Below are positions 8,057-16,916 of a stretch of 64,000 nt of DNA, piece by piece. The notes below the pieces were generated by a model. That model was not told the origin of the DNA and did no database searches. It worked only from the letters and a program-made list of their open reading frames with translations. Numbering within the stretch: the stretch's first letter is position 1; each line of letters starts with the position of its first letter. The stretch is from NCBI RefSeq assembly GCF_022513585.1, contig NZ_JAKWBF010000019.1, forward strand, positions 1 through 64,000, in the 5' to 3' direction. The stretch is from Gordonia gummivorans. GTDB lineage: Bacteria > Actinomycetota > Actinomycetes > Mycobacteriales > Mycobacteriaceae. A program made the translations under genes and the position numbers.

Positions 8057-9664
8057 ATGAGCTTCACGAGTCCCTTTCCCGACGTCGAGATCCCCGAGGT
8101 CAGCGTCTACGACTTCCTGTTCGGCTCCATCGACGACGCGGACATGGACCGCGTCGCGCTCGTCGACCCGAAGTCGGGTGACGAGACCACCTACGCGCGG
8201 CTGATCGGCCAGATCCACGCGGCCGCGGGTGCGCTTGCGGCGCGGGGGATCGGCGTCGGCGACGTGGTGGGCATCCTCTCGCCCAACATCCCCGCCTTCG
8301 CGACCGTGTTCCACGGCATCCTGCGTGCCGGCGGAACCGCGACGACCATCAACGCGCTCTTCACCGCGCCCGAGATCGCCAAGCAGCTCACCGACTCCAA
8401 GGCGAAGATGCTGGTCACCGTCTCGCCGATGTTCGAGCAGGCCGCGGCCGCGGCCAAAGAGGTCGGTATCTCCGACGAGAACCTCATCGTGCTCGACGGT
8501 GAGGGGCAGAAGGCGACCGGTCACCCGAACGCCGTCGATCTGCTCGCGCCCAATCTGCCGGCACCCGAGGTGAGCTTCGACCCGGCGACGCATGTGGCCG
8601 CGCTGCCGTACAGCTCCGGCACCACGGGTAACCCCAAGGGCGTGGCGTTGAGTCACCGGAATCTGGTTGCCAACGTCGCACAGATCACGCCGCTGCAGGG
8701 CGCGAGTCCCGACGACGTCGTCATCGCAGTGCTCCCGTTCTTCCACATCTACGGGATGACCGTGCTGCTGAATGCGGCCCTGCACAACAGGTCTCGTCTG
8801 GTGATCATGCCGCGGTTCGACCTCGTCGAGTTCCTGGAGAACATGCAGAACCACAAGGTCACCCACGCTTACATCGCGCCGCCGGTCGCGGTGGCACTCG
8901 CCAAGCACCCGATCATCGACAACTACGACCTGAGCTCGCTCAAGACGATGCTGTCGGGCGCTGCGCCGCTCGACGACGAACTCGGGCAGGCCGTCGCCAA
9001 GCGACTGAACGTGCACATGCTGCAGGGTTACGGCATGAGTGAACTCTCGCCGGTGAGTCACATGATCCCCGACGACACCAAAGGCATGCTGGGACAGGAT
9101 GATCCGCCGCTGTCGTCGACCGGCTGGGCAGCGCCCAACACCGAGAACAAGATCGTCGACCCAGCCACCGGCGAGGAGATCGAACTCCCGGCGGAGGGGT
9201 TATCGGAGCCGGGCGAGCTGTGGGTGAAGGGGCCCAACGTGATGCTTGGTTACCTCAACAACCCGCAGGCCACCGCAGACACCATCGACGCCGACGGGTA
9301 CCTGCACACCGGCGACCTCGCGCGCGTCGACCCCACCGGCTGCATCTACATCGTCGACCGGCTCAAGGAACTCATCAAGTACAAGGGCTATCAGGTTCCG
9401 CCCGCCGAACTCGAGGCGCTGCTGCTGACACACCCGAAGATCGCCGACACCGCGGTCATCGGCGTCATCGAAGAGGAGAGCGGCGAGGAGATCCCGAAGG
9501 CGTTCGTCGTCAAGCAGGCCGACGCCGACCTCAGTGAGGACGAGGTCATCGAGTTCGTCGCCGCCAAGGTCGCCCCGCACAAGAAGGTGCGCGCGGTCGA
9601 GTTCATCGAGGCGATCCCGAAGTCTGCATCGGGCAAGATCTTGCGAAAGGACTTGCGGCGGTAG
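8057..9664 (+). CDS. 4-coumarate-CoA ligase-like acyl-CoA synthetase (ANL superfamily)
   Basis: The ATG at 8057 with GGAGG at 8048-8052 gives 535 residues. ANL motifs are in order: the P-loop YSSGTTGNPKGV (about 178-189), GYGMSE (about 321), TGD before the hinge, and the C-terminal catalytic lysine in KSASGKILRK. The enzyme adenylates a carboxylic acid and transfers it to CoA. Sequence style is that of actinobacterial 4CL-type ligases, which act on aromatic, medium-chain or long-chain acids; the acid cannot be assigned. It is a single gene with its own ribosome site and ends at the hairpin element before the convergent permease. Confidence 0.85.
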   Translation: MSFTSPFPDVEIPEVSVYDFLFGSIDDADMDRVALVDPKSGDETTYARLIGQIHAAAGALAARGIGVGDVVGILSPNIPAFATVFHGILRAGGTATTINALFTAPEIAKQLTDSKAKMLVTVSPMFEQAAAAAKEVGISDENLIVLDGEGQKATGHPNAVDLLAPNLPAPEVSFDPATHVAALPYSSGTTGNPKGVALSHRNLVANVAQITPLQGASPDDVVIAVLPFFHIYGMTVLLNAALHNRSRLVIMPRFDLVEFLENMQNHKVTHAYIAPPVAVALAKHPIIDNYDLSSLKTMLSGAAPLDDELGQAVAKRLNVHMLQGYGMSELSPVSHMIPDDTKGMLGQDDPPLSSTGWAAPNTENKIVDPATGEEIELPAEGLSEPGELWVKGPNVMLGYLNNPQATADTIDADGYLHTGDLARVDPTGCIYIVDRLKELIKYKGYQVPPAELEALLLTHPKIADTAVIGVIEEESGEEIPKAFVVKQADADLSEDEVIEFVAAKVAPHKKVRAVEFIEAIPKSASGKILRKDLRR

Positions 9665-9684
9665 CACTCTTGGCACCGCCGATG

Positions 9685-9788
9685 AAAGTAGGGGAAGAAG
9701 TTTCATCCCCTACCCTTGGTGTCTTCCCCCAGAAATATCTGGGGGAAGACTCTGAACCCCGGGGAAGAAACTCTTCCCCTAGATTTTT
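9685..9788 (+). repeat. ~105-bp triple-hairpin repeat, copy A
   Basis: Three consecutive inverted repeats fill this stretch: TAGGGGA/TCCCCTA (9689-9695 and 9706-9712), a perfect 13-bp stem with a 4-base loop (9721-9733 and 9738-9750), and GGGGAAGA/TCTTCCCC (9761-9768 and 9772-9779). The reverse complement of 15537-15641 aligns along its whole length with one gap and more than 80% identity by eye. Copy A sits between convergent genes. Confidence 0.8.
9761..9788 (+). terminator. Rho-independent-type terminator inside repeat A
   Basis: The third hairpin of the repeat (stem GGGGAAGA/TCTTCCCC) is followed by TAGATTTTT, a typical intrinsic-terminator tail. It would end transcription of the acyl-CoA synthetase gene before the convergent permease. 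Confidence 0.6.
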
Positions 9789-9816
9789 CGGGCAGGCGAT
9801 CCCGAATTCTCCCAGG

Positions 9817-11238
9817 CTAGTTCACGTCCTCGAGATGTCCCTCGGGCACGTGGTGACGTTTGTGGTGCCAGTAGGTGAGTGCCCACAGGATGACGCCGAG
9901 GAGCAGTAGCCAGCCCGCGATCACGTACTGCTCGGGGTCACGTCCGGTGATCGGCAGGGTGAGGTAGCCGCAGGTGATCGCACCCAACACCGCGACAACC
10001 GTGTTGGTGCGGAAGTGTGGGTGGTCGACGTGATCGCGGCGCAATACCAGCACCGAGATGTTGACGACCGTGAACACCGCGAGCAAGAGCAATGCCGTCG
10101 TGCCGCCGAGGAGGCCGACCACCGAACTGTCGGGGTCGGCGCTGACGTACACCAGCAGGCAGAGCGCGATGACCGTGGTGAAGATGATGGCCGCGAACGG
10201 AGTTCGACGCCCCGGGTGCACGTACGCGAGGAACGCCGGCAGCACACCCTGTTTGGCCATGCCGTAGAGGAGACGGCTGGCCATCATCATGTTGATGAGT
10301 GCGGTGTTGGCGACGGCGAACATCGAGATCCACGGCAGCAGATCGGTGATCGGGAAGTCAGGGGCGGCCGCCTGCACGACGTCGACGAGCGGCGTCTCGC
10401 TCTCGGCGAGGACACCGACCGGGACGATCGCCACCGCGCAGATCGAGATCAGCACGTAGACAGTCGCGGTGAGCCCGAGGCCGGTGAGCATGACCTTGGG
10501 GAAGATCTTGGTGGGTTCCTTGCACTCCTCGGCCATGTTGACCGAGTCCTCGAACCCGACGAGTGCGAAGAACGCCAACGAGGTCGCCGCGGTCACCGCG
10601 ATGAAGACGTTCTTGTCGCCCTGGGCCTCGAAGGCCACCACCGCATCCCAGTGCTCGGCATTGCCGCCGACGATGAACCAGTAGCCGATGAAGATCACCA
10701 TCAGCAGACCCGACAACTCGACAAGGGTCAGAACGACATTGGTGCCGACGCCCTCGGCGACGCCGCGGAAGTTGATGAACATGACCAGCAGCAGGAAACC
10801 GATCGCGAAGAACAGCAGCGCGGGATTGGTCGCGTCGGGCTTGTCGCCACCACTGAATGCGGTCAGCATGTTCACCGCGAACGCGCGCGATGCGGTGGTC
10901 GCCGAGGTGATTCCCGAACACATCACCGTGAACAGCACGATGAAGGTGATGAAGTGGATGCCGAAAGCCTTGTGTACGTAGAGCGCCGCGCCCGCCGCCT
11001 GCGGGTACTTGGTGACGAGTTCCAGGTAGGAGAACGCGGTCAGCGTCGCGACCGCGAAGGCGATGAGGAACGGCAGCCACGCCGCGCCGCCGACCTCGCC
11101 GGCCACCTGCCCGGTCAGGGCGTACACGCCGGTGCCGAGGATGTCGCCGACGATGAACAGCAGCAACAGCTTCCATCCGAGAACGCGCTTCAGTTCGGGT
11201 TGATCGGTGCGCGTCGCACCGGATTCAGTGCTGGTCAT
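9817..11238 (-). CDS. APC superfamily amino acid permease
   Basis: The 473-residue protein has about twelve hydrophobic segments. The first contains DILGTGVYALTGQVAG, matching the glycine-rich substrate and sodium/proton site of APC transporters, and FFALVGFEDSVNMAEECKEP is the conserved segment after helix 6. A histidine-rich cytoplasmic tail (HHKRHHVPEGH) follows the last helix. It probably imports an amino acid or related cation; the substrate is unknown. The gene is divergent from the DUF1361 gene with 71 bases between, and converges on the acyl-CoA synthetase. Confidence 0.85.
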   Translation of the reverse strand: MTSTESGATRTDQPELKRVLGWKLLLLFIVGDILGTGVYALTGQVAGEVGGAAWLPFLIAFAVATLTAFSYLELVTKYPQAAGAALYVHKAFGIHFITFIVLFTVMCSGITSATTASRAFAVNMLTAFSGGDKPDATNPALLFFAIGFLLLVMFINFRGVAEGVGTNVVLTLVELSGLLMVIFIGYWFIVGGNAEHWDAVVAFEAQGDKNVFIAVTAATSLAFFALVGFEDSVNMAEECKEPTKIFPKVMLTGLGLTATVYVLISICAVAIVPVGVLAESETPLVDVVQAAAPDFPITDLLPWISMFAVANTALINMMMASRLLYGMAKQGVLPAFLAYVHPGRRTPFAAIIFTTVIALCLLVYVSADPDSSVVGLLGGTTALLLLAVFTVVNISVLVLRRDHVDHPHFRTNTVVAVLGAITCGYLTLPITGRDPEQYVIAGWLLLLGVILWALTYWHHKRHHVPEGHLEDVN

Positions 11239-11309
11239 TCTCCGACGCTAGTCCCGACCTGTCTGGTTTGCCGGGTTTGTGGCCGGATTGAGTCCGGCAG
11301 AATGGTCAG

Positions 11310-11954
11310 ATGACCAACATGCACCGCGTGGTGCTTGCTGCCTCCTTGCTCGCGACAACGGCGCTCACGATCCTGCTCGGCGTCACCGATCCCGCGACAC
11401 CGCTCTACTATCCGACGCGGTTCCTGATCTGGAATCTCTTCCTCGCCTGGATTCCGGTGGTGTTCGCCGCCGGATTCGCGGTTGTGCGGCAACGATTCTG
11501 GCTCATCCCACTGGGGATCGGGTGGCTCGCCTTCCTCCCCAATGCGCCCTACCTCGTCACCGACCTCGTGCACCTCGGCGAGGGCTACGAACTGTGGCGG
11601 CATGTGCTGCAGTACGGGTTCGCGGCCTGGACCGGCATCATCCTGGGCGTCGTGTCGATGCTGTTGGTGCACCGTCGCATCGACCGCGAGTTCGGTCGGG
11701 TCGCGGGCTGGGCGACGGTCGTCGTGGCCGCCGGTCTCTGTGCGATCGGCATCGTCATCGGACGGTTCCAGCGCTGGAACTCCTGGGACCTCGTCACCCG
11801 GCCCGACGCCGTCGCCGCGACCACCCTGCAGTGGGTGCGATCGCCGCTGGCCCACGTGGAGTCGACGGGGGTCGCGCTGGCCGTCGGCGGGTTCTTCGCG
11901 CTGGCCTATCTGACCATCTGGGCACTCGCCGCCGCCGCGCCGGTTCGGCGCTAG
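11310..11954 (+). CDS. DUF1361 integral membrane protein
   Basis: The 214-residue protein has six or so hydrophobic segments and the DUF1361 signature: NLFLAWIPV near 38, [15 protein letters not shown] at about 73-87, and [11 protein letters not shown] near 152-162. The family is found in many bacteria and has no known function; the conserved charged residues inside membrane segments suggest a transport or enzymatic role. It stands alone, divergent from the permease, and 68 bases before gpmA. Confidence 0.8.
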   Translation: MTNMHRVVLAASLLATTALTILLGVTDPATPLYYPTRFLIWNLFLAWIPVVFAAGFAVVRQRFWLIPLGIGWLAFLPNAPYLVTDLVHLGEGYELWRHVLQYGFAAWTGIILGVVSMLLVHRRIDREFGRVAGWATVVVAAGLCAIGIVIGRFQRWNSWDLVTRPDAVAATTLQWVRSPLAHVESTGVALAVGGFFALAYLTIWALAAAAPVRR

Positions 11955-12022
11955 GGCGTGTCTCCGTAGAACATTCCCCGCTCGCCGGGAGCGTCGTACC
12001 GGCATGTGCCAGACTTGCTGCC

Positions 12023-12772
12023 ATGAGCAACGGCACCCTGATCCTGATGCGTCATGGCGAGAGCGAATGGAATGCGTCCAACCAGTTCACCGGGTGGGTG
12101 GACGTGGCGCTCACCGAGAAGGGGCAGGCCGAAGCCGTGCGCGCCGGCGAGCTCCTCGTCGAACATGATCTGCTGCCCGACATCCTTTACACCTCGCTGC
12201 TGCGTCGGGCCATCCAGACCGCGCAGATCGCGCTCGACAAGGCCGACCGCCATTGGATTCCGGTGAAGCGCGACTGGCGCCTCAACGAGCGTCATTACGG
12301 CGCGCTGCAGGGACTCAACAAGGCCGACACCCTCGAGAAGTACGGCAACGAGCAGTTCATGCTGTGGCGTCGCAGCTACGACACCCCGCCGCCGCCCATC
12401 GAACCCGACGCCGAATACAGCCAGTCGAGCGATCCGCGCTACGCCGACCTCGACGAGGTGCCGCTGACCGAGTGCCTCAAGGACGTCGTCGCGCGGATGA
12501 TCCCGTACTTCACCGAGTCCATCGCCACCGACATCCAGGCCGGCAAGACCGTCCTGGTCGCCGCTCACGGCAACTCGCTGCGCGCCTTGGTCAAGTACCT
12601 CGACGACATCTCCGACGCCGACATCGCGGGCCTCAACATCCCCACCGGCAATCCGCTGCGCTACGACCTCGACGAGAACCTGAAGCCGCTCAATCCGGGT
12701 GGCACGTACCTCGATCCGGAAGCCGCGGCCGCCGGTGCCGCCGCAGTGGCCGCGCAGGGGCAGAAGAAGTAG
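12023..12772 (+). CDS. gpmA: 2,3-bisphosphoglycerate-dependent phosphoglycerate mutase
   Basis: Length is 249 residues, exactly typical of GpmA. The phosphohistidine motif [10 protein letters not shown] is at residues 7-16, the second histidine is in [14 protein letters not shown] (near 183), and ERHYGALQG is conserved. It interconverts 3- and 2-phosphoglycerate in glycolysis. The ATG at 12023 was chosen because it gives the family N-terminus ([13 protein letters not shown]). In mycobacteria gpm1 lies directly before senX3-regX3 as here, apart from the small acetyltransferase. Confidence 0.95.
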   Translation: MSNGTLILMRHGESEWNASNQFTGWVDVALTEKGQAEAVRAGELLVEHDLLPDILYTSLLRRAIQTAQIALDKADRHWIPVKRDWRLNERHYGALQGLNKADTLEKYGNEQFMLWRRSYDTPPPPIEPDAEYSQSSDPRYADLDEVPLTECLKDVVARMIPYFTESIATDIQAGKTVLVAAHGNSLRALVKYLDDISDADIAGLNIPTGNPLRYDLDENLKPLNPGGTYLDPEAAAAGAAAVAAQGQKK

Positions 12773-12857
12773 TCACGCGCTGTTACGGGACGCGTGTGGC
12801 GTCCCGTAACACAATCGTCATGGTGCGCTAGGTGTGACGCGCGCTACATTGGATTCC

Positions 12858-13187
12858 ATGGCGGATCTGGGGACCCTGCGAATTGTTCACTCTCCTGCTC
12901 AGGAGCGGTACGAGGCCGTACTGACTGCGGATCCGTCCGATCCGATGGCAGGTGATGCGGTCGTCGGCTACGTCGACTACGTCTCCGAGCCGTATCAGGT
13001 GGTCCTGACGCACACGGTGATCCGCGAGCAATACAGCGGTCACGGCTACGCGGCCGAGCTGGTGCAGACGGTCCTCGAAGACATCCGGGCCAGTGGCAAG
13101 CAGGTCGTGCCGGTCTGCTCGTACGTGCAGCGTTTCATCGAACGACATCCGGAATATGCCGACATGGCGGTATCTGTCCCACAGTGA
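12858..13187 (+). CDS. Small GNAT-like N-acetyltransferase (Acetyltransf_CG type)
   Basis: The ATG at 12858 gives 109 residues. The acetyl-CoA loop is EQYSGHGYAAELV and the C-terminal signature VVPVCSYVQRFIERHPEY fits the minimal one-domain GNAT family related to YjdJ, in which a cysteine (CSY) sits near the active site. Substrate and role are unknown. The ribosome site is weak. It lies between gpmA and senX3, a spot not occupied in mycobacteria as far as I recall. Confidence 0.75.
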   Translation: MADLGTLRIVHSPAQERYEAVLTADPSDPMAGDAVVGYVDYVSEPYQVVLTHTVIREQYSGHGYAAELVQTVLEDIRASGKQVVPVCSYVQRFIERHPEYADMAVSVPQ

Positions 13188-13294
13188 CCCTCTGACAGCT
13201 GTTGCGCCGCGCTACCGGCGAACTCCAGATGAACAGCTGCCGAACTTGCCCGGAGGATGTGCGCTCGACGTTTGTCGGGCCGTAAGCTGCGCTT

Positions 13295-14731
13295 GTGTTC
13301 GTTGCATTCGTTGCCGCAGCGGTCGCGATCGCGCTCGTGGTCGGCATCGTGGTGGGTCGCGCCCTGGTCCTGCGGAGCGCATCGCGCGATGGCGCCGACC
13401 CAGCGCACATCGGTGGCCAGACGCCGCGGCAGGGTGGTGCGCTCGCGGTTCCGCCGGCAGGTGCGGTGCACTCCGACACATCCACTCACGACCGCGCGAG
13501 CGCGCCGCGCGCCGTTCCGGAATCCGCCGAGCTGCGGGTCAACGACGTGCCCGCGACCACCCGCGACGGACGCATGACCAAAGCGGGACTGCTCAGTCTC
13601 ATCGTGCGCAACTCCGAGACCGCGGTCGCGGTGGTCGACGAATTCCGCGACGTGGTGCTCTACAACCACCAGGCCGTCGAACTCGGTCTGGTGCGCGAAC
13701 GGCTGCTCGCCGACCCGGTGTGGGATGCCGCCAAGGAAGTGCTCGACACCGAGGTCGAATGCCGCTTCGATTTCAGTCCGCCCGCGTCGTCACTGGGCTT
13801 CGTCTCCACCGGGCGGTCACGCAAGCCGACGGTCGAATCGGTGCGCTGCCTCGCGCGGCTCGTCGCCGACGACAACGAGCGCTATGCCGTGGTCTACGGC
13901 CAGGACGACACCGAGCACATGCGGGTCGAGGCGACGCGGCGTGACTTCGTCGCCAACGTCTCCCATGAACTCAAGACGCCGGTCGGGGCCATCGGATTGC
14001 TCGCCGAGGCGATGCTGGAATCGGCCGACGACGCGGAGTCGGTCGAGCACTTCGGCCGACGCGTGGTCGCCGAGACCGCACGCATGGGCAACCTGGTGTC
14101 CGAACTCATCGCGTTGTCGCGGTTGCAGGGCGGCGAGACGTCCGAGTTCACCTCCGTCGACGTCGACGCCCTGATCGCCGACGCCATCGACGCCGGCACG
14201 ATCGCCGCCGAAGCCGCGGCCATCGAACTGCGCACCGACGACCCGATCCACGTCACGATCCGCGGTGACCGTCCGCTGCTGCTGACCGCGCTCAACAACC
14301 TCATCGCCAACGCGATCTCGTACTCGGCCGCCGACACCACCGTGTCGATCAGCCGGCGCGTCACCCGCATCGACGGCCGTCCGATGGTGGCCATCGCGGT
14401 CACCGACCGCGGCATCGGCATCGCGCCCGACGATCAGCAGCGCGTGTTCGAGCGATTCTTCCGCGTCGATCAGGCGCGGTCGCGGATGACCGGCGGCACC
14501 GGCCTCGGACTGGCGATCGTCAAACATGTCGCCGCCAACCACGACGGCGTCATCGATGTGTGGAGCAAGCCCGGCACCGGCTCTACCTTCACCCTGTGCA
14601 TCCCCGAGGATCTCTCCGACTCGGCCTGGATCGCCGAAGTTCATGACGCTGAGATCCATGACGCCGAGATCCACGATGCTGCAACAACTTCCCCGGATTT
14701 CGAGAACCAACCGAAGAAGGAAATCGATTAG
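13295..14731 (+). CDS. senX3: SenX3 sensor histidine kinase (phosphate-responsive)
   Basis: The 478-residue kinase starts with GTG and has one clear membrane segment (residues 2-26), a Pro/Ala-rich linker, a PAS-like domain (about 95-205), HisKA with phosphohistidine in NVSHELKTPVGA (near 225), and an ATPase domain with NLIANAISY, DRGIGI and GGTGLGLAIV. With RegX3 it controls the response to phosphate limitation in mycobacteria. Its TAG is followed immediately by the regX3 GTG, so the pair is coupled. The last 30 residues hold a short repeat, HDAEI-HDAEI-HDA, from 15-bp tandem copies at 14642-14680; this tail lies outside the catalytic core. Confidence 0.93.
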   Translation: MFVAFVAAAVAIALVVGIVVGRALVLRSASRDGADPAHIGGQTPRQGGALAVPPAGAVHSDTSTHDRASAPRAVPESAELRVNDVPATTRDGRMTKAGLLSLIVRNSETAVAVVDEFRDVVLYNHQAVELGLVRERLLADPVWDAAKEVLDTEVECRFDFSPPASSLGFVSTGRSRKPTVESVRCLARLVADDNERYAVVYGQDDTEHMRVEATRRDFVANVSHELKTPVGAIGLLAEAMLESADDAESVEHFGRRVVAETARMGNLVSELIALSRLQGGETSEFTSVDVDALIADAIDAGTIAAEAAAIELRTDDPIHVTIRGDRPLLLTALNNLIANAISYSAADTTVSISRRVTRIDGRPMVAIAVTDRGIGIAPDDQQRVFERFFRVDQARSRMTGGTGLGLAIVKHVAANHDGVIDVWSKPGTGSTFTLCIPEDLSDSAWIAEVHDAEIHDAEIHDAATTSPDFENQPKKEID

Positions 14732-15418
14732 GTGACCCACGTTCTGATAGTCGAGGACGAGGAATCGCTGGCGGATCCGCTGGCCTTCCTGCTGCGCAAA
14801 GAGGGTTTCGAGGCGAGTGTGATCAACGACGGCGCGCAAGCGCTGGCGACATTCGACCGCGTCAGCCCCGACATCGTCCTGCTCGACCTCATGCTCCCCG
14901 GCATGTCCGGCACCGAAGTCTGTAAGGCGTTGCGCTCCAAGTCAAGCGTGCCGGTCATCATGGTGACCGCGCGCGACAGCGAGATCGACAAAGTGGTCGG
15001 CCTCGAACTCGGTGCCGACGACTATGTGACCAAACCGTATTCGGCCCGCGAACTCATCGCCCGCATCCGCGCGGTGCTGCGTCGGGGCGGAGACTTTGCC
15101 GACGAGGACCTCGACATCGGGATACTCGAGGCCGGGCCGGTTCGGATGGACGTCGAACGGCACATCGTCGCGGTGAACGGCGAGCAGATCACGTTGCCGC
15201 TCAAGGAGTTCGATCTCCTCGAGTACCTCCTGCGCAACGCGGGACGGGTGCTCACGCGAGGGCAGCTCATCGATCGGGTGTGGGGTGCCGACTACGTCGG
15301 CGACACCAAGACGCTCGACGTCCACGTCAAGCGTCTGCGCTCGAAGATCGAACCGGATCCCGCAAATCCCAAGCACCTCATCACGGTTCGCGGACTGGGT
15401 TACAAGCTCGAGGCGTGA
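14732..15418 (+). CDS. regX3: RegX3 response regulator (OmpR/PhoB family)
   Basis: The 228-residue protein has a receiver domain (acidic pocket EDEE, phospho-acceptor aspartate in LLDLMLPG near 52, KPY lysine near 101) and a C-terminal winged helix with LKEFDLLEYLLRNAG and RVWGADYVGDTKTLDVHVKRLR. It is the partner of SenX3 and an activator of phosphate-starvation genes in mycobacteria. The GTG directly abuts the senX3 stop. After it lies a 504-base gene-free region. Confidence 0.95.
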   Translation: MTHVLIVEDEESLADPLAFLLRKEGFEASVINDGAQALATFDRVSPDIVLLDLMLPGMSGTEVCKALRSKSSVPVIMVTARDSEIDKVVGLELGADDYVTKPYSARELIARIRAVLRRGGDFADEDLDIGILEAGPVRMDVERHIVAVNGEQITLPLKEFDLLEYLLRNAGRVLTRGQLIDRVWGADYVGDTKTLDVHVKRLRSKIEPDPANPKHLITVRGLGYKLEA

Positions 15419-15536
15419 GCCGGCGGTTGCGTGGCGCGGCTGATCCGAAGAATCCCATCCGCTACCCGAATCGAAGAGTTAGGTGACCAGCGCTCTGACC
15501 TGGGCAAATGTGGAGGACTCTGCCGCGGCCGACCCA

Positions 15537-15641
15537 CCAAAACTAGGGGAAGAAGTTTCTTCCGCGAGGTTTGGAGTCGTCCCCCAGAAAATTCGCGGGG
15601 AGGACACCAAGGGTAGGGGAAGAAGGTTCTTCCCCTACTTT
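15537..15641 (-). repeat. ~105-bp triple-hairpin repeat, copy B (inverted relative to copy A)
   Basis: The minus strand of this interval matches copy A (9685-9788) almost end to end. Its best hairpin is GGGGAAGAA/TTCTTCCCC (15616-15624 and 15627-15635). The central stem is less perfect than in copy A. Both copies lie in gaps between convergent genes. Confidence 0.8.
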
Positions 15642-15823
15642 TGGGGCGACGCGACTGTGCGGCTCGTTCCGCGGAACGCGTCGATCGACATTCGCGGGCT
15701 CGACGCACAGCAGTTGGGGACCGTGGAGGTGAGGCGTTTGCACGGGGGCGAGATGGTGTCCGTGGAGCATCGCAGGCCTGGTCACCGTCGCTACTTGGTC
15801 GCCTAATTGCCTTGTCTCGCAAG

Positions 15824-15868
15824 CCCTTCGAGGCTCTCGGCTAGCGCCTCGAGCACCTCAGGGAGCGG
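15824..15868 (-). repeat. Dispersed CTGAGGTGCGAG-family repeat, copy 1
   Basis: Read on the minus strand it begins GCTCCCTGAGGTGC and ends AGCCTCGAAGGG, matching the copies in and after hemD and after the cysteine desulfhydrase gene. A degraded second copy follows at about 15872-15900. Confidence 0.6.
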
Positions 15869-15922
15869 TGGAGGCCAGGCTCTCGAGCGCCTCAGGGTGC
15901 GGTACAGCGCCGCCCGCGAGTG

Positions 15923-16798
15923 TCACTCGGCGTGATCGCCTTCGATCAACTCGTACTTGATGTCGGTCTCCCGACGAGTGGTCGCGGCTGCGGTTGCCGG
16001 ATGAACGGCGATGAGCCCCAACCCGTTACGGCGTCGGCATGCGGCGGCCAGCGCGTCGTAGGCGGGTTTGCCGATCAGCTCGGTGAGTTCGGGGCCGTAG
16101 GACTGCCAGACCTGCGTCGCTCCGATGTGGGCGTCGGGCGAGCCGGAGCAGTACCACTGCAGATCGTGGCCGCCCTCGCCCCAGCCACGACGATCGAATT
16201 CGGTGATGGTGGTCTTGAGAACCTGGGTGCCGTCGGGCCGCTCGACCCAGTCCTGTTCGCGTCGTACCGGCAACTGCCAGCAGACGTCGGGTTTCACGGT
16301 CAGCGGCTCGAGCCCCTTGCGCAGCGCCATCGAATGCAGCGCGCAGCCCGCCCCACCCTCGAAGCCGGGCCGGTTGAGGAAGATGCAGGCGCCCTTGTGT
16401 CGTCGGGTCTTGAGCGCCGGCTCGTCGTCGAGGTCGACCTCCTCGAGGTAGCCGCGGTTGCCCAGCGGGTCCTTGCCCGACCCCTTCTTGTAGAACTGCC
16501 AATCCTTCTCGGTGAGCATCGAGACGCCGTGCGCGAGGCGTTTGCGGTCGTCCTTGTCGGACAGGTACGCGCCATGACTGCAGCAGCCGTCGGTCTCGCG
16601 GCCCTCGATGATGCCCTGACAGGCAGGCGTGCCGAAGACGCACGTCCAATACGACAGCAGCCACGTGAGGTCCGCGTTGATGACGTGTTCGGAGTTCGCC
16701 GGATCGGTGAATTCGTACCATTCGCGCGGAAAGTCGAGGTCGACCTCGGGCGCGGGCTTCATGCGCCGCTGCGTCGGAGCGGGCGTGGTGACAGACAC
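15923..16798 (-). CDS. Conserved cysteine-rich protein of unknown function (Rv0495c-like)
   Basis: The frame extends to 16900, but a GTG near 16798 preceded by GGAAAGG is the likelier start, giving 291 residues; the next ATG is 12 codons later. Cysteines are clustered in [32 protein letters not shown] and DVCWQLP, suggesting a metal or Fe-S site. It is the gene opposite and before ppx, as Rv0495c is before Rv0496 in M. tuberculosis from memory. No function is recognised. The strong conservation of this cysteine pattern argues for an enzyme or metal-binding role. Confidence 0.75.
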   Translation of the reverse strand: MSVTTPAPTQRRMKPAPEVDLDFPREWYEFTDPANSEHVINADLTWLLSYWTCVFGTPACQGIIEGRETDGCCSHGAYLSDKDDRKRLAHGVSMLTEKDWQFYKKGSGKDPLGNRGYLEEVDLDDEPALKTRRHKGACIFLNRPGFEGGAGCALHSMALRKGLEPLTVKPDVCWQLPVRREQDWVERPDGTQVLKTTITEFDRRGWGEGGHDLQWYCSGSPDAHIGATQVWQSYGPELTELIGKPAYDALAAACRRRNGLGLIAVHPATAAATTRRETDIKYELIEGDHAE

Positions 16799-16916
16799 CT
16801 TTCCACGGTAACCGCCGAAGCGGTCAACGCGCCCGACGGGAAGCCGGGTTGGGCGCGAGTCGGCCGATATCGCAACCGCCTGCCGATGCGGATTGCGCAA
16901 GCACTATTTTGTAATC

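Larger units (their letters stand above)
15419..15922. other. Gene-free, repeat-rich interval between convergent regX3 and the Rv0495c-like gene
   Basis: No reading frame here looks like a protein gene. The interval holds the triple-hairpin repeat copy B (15537-15641), a copy of the CTGAGGTGCGAG family (15824-15868) and a partial second copy up to about 15900. It is the longest gene-free stretch in the window. Confidence 0.7.

Noticed and set aside
9670..9909. Possible small protein encoded by repeat copy A
   Set aside because: The frame through the hairpins also exists in copy B, but only because the repeat is shared; it has no start with a ribosome site.
15641..15844. 67-codon plus-strand frame after repeat B
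   Set aside because: Arg/Ala-rich translation with no homology, running into the next repeat; not supported as a gene.
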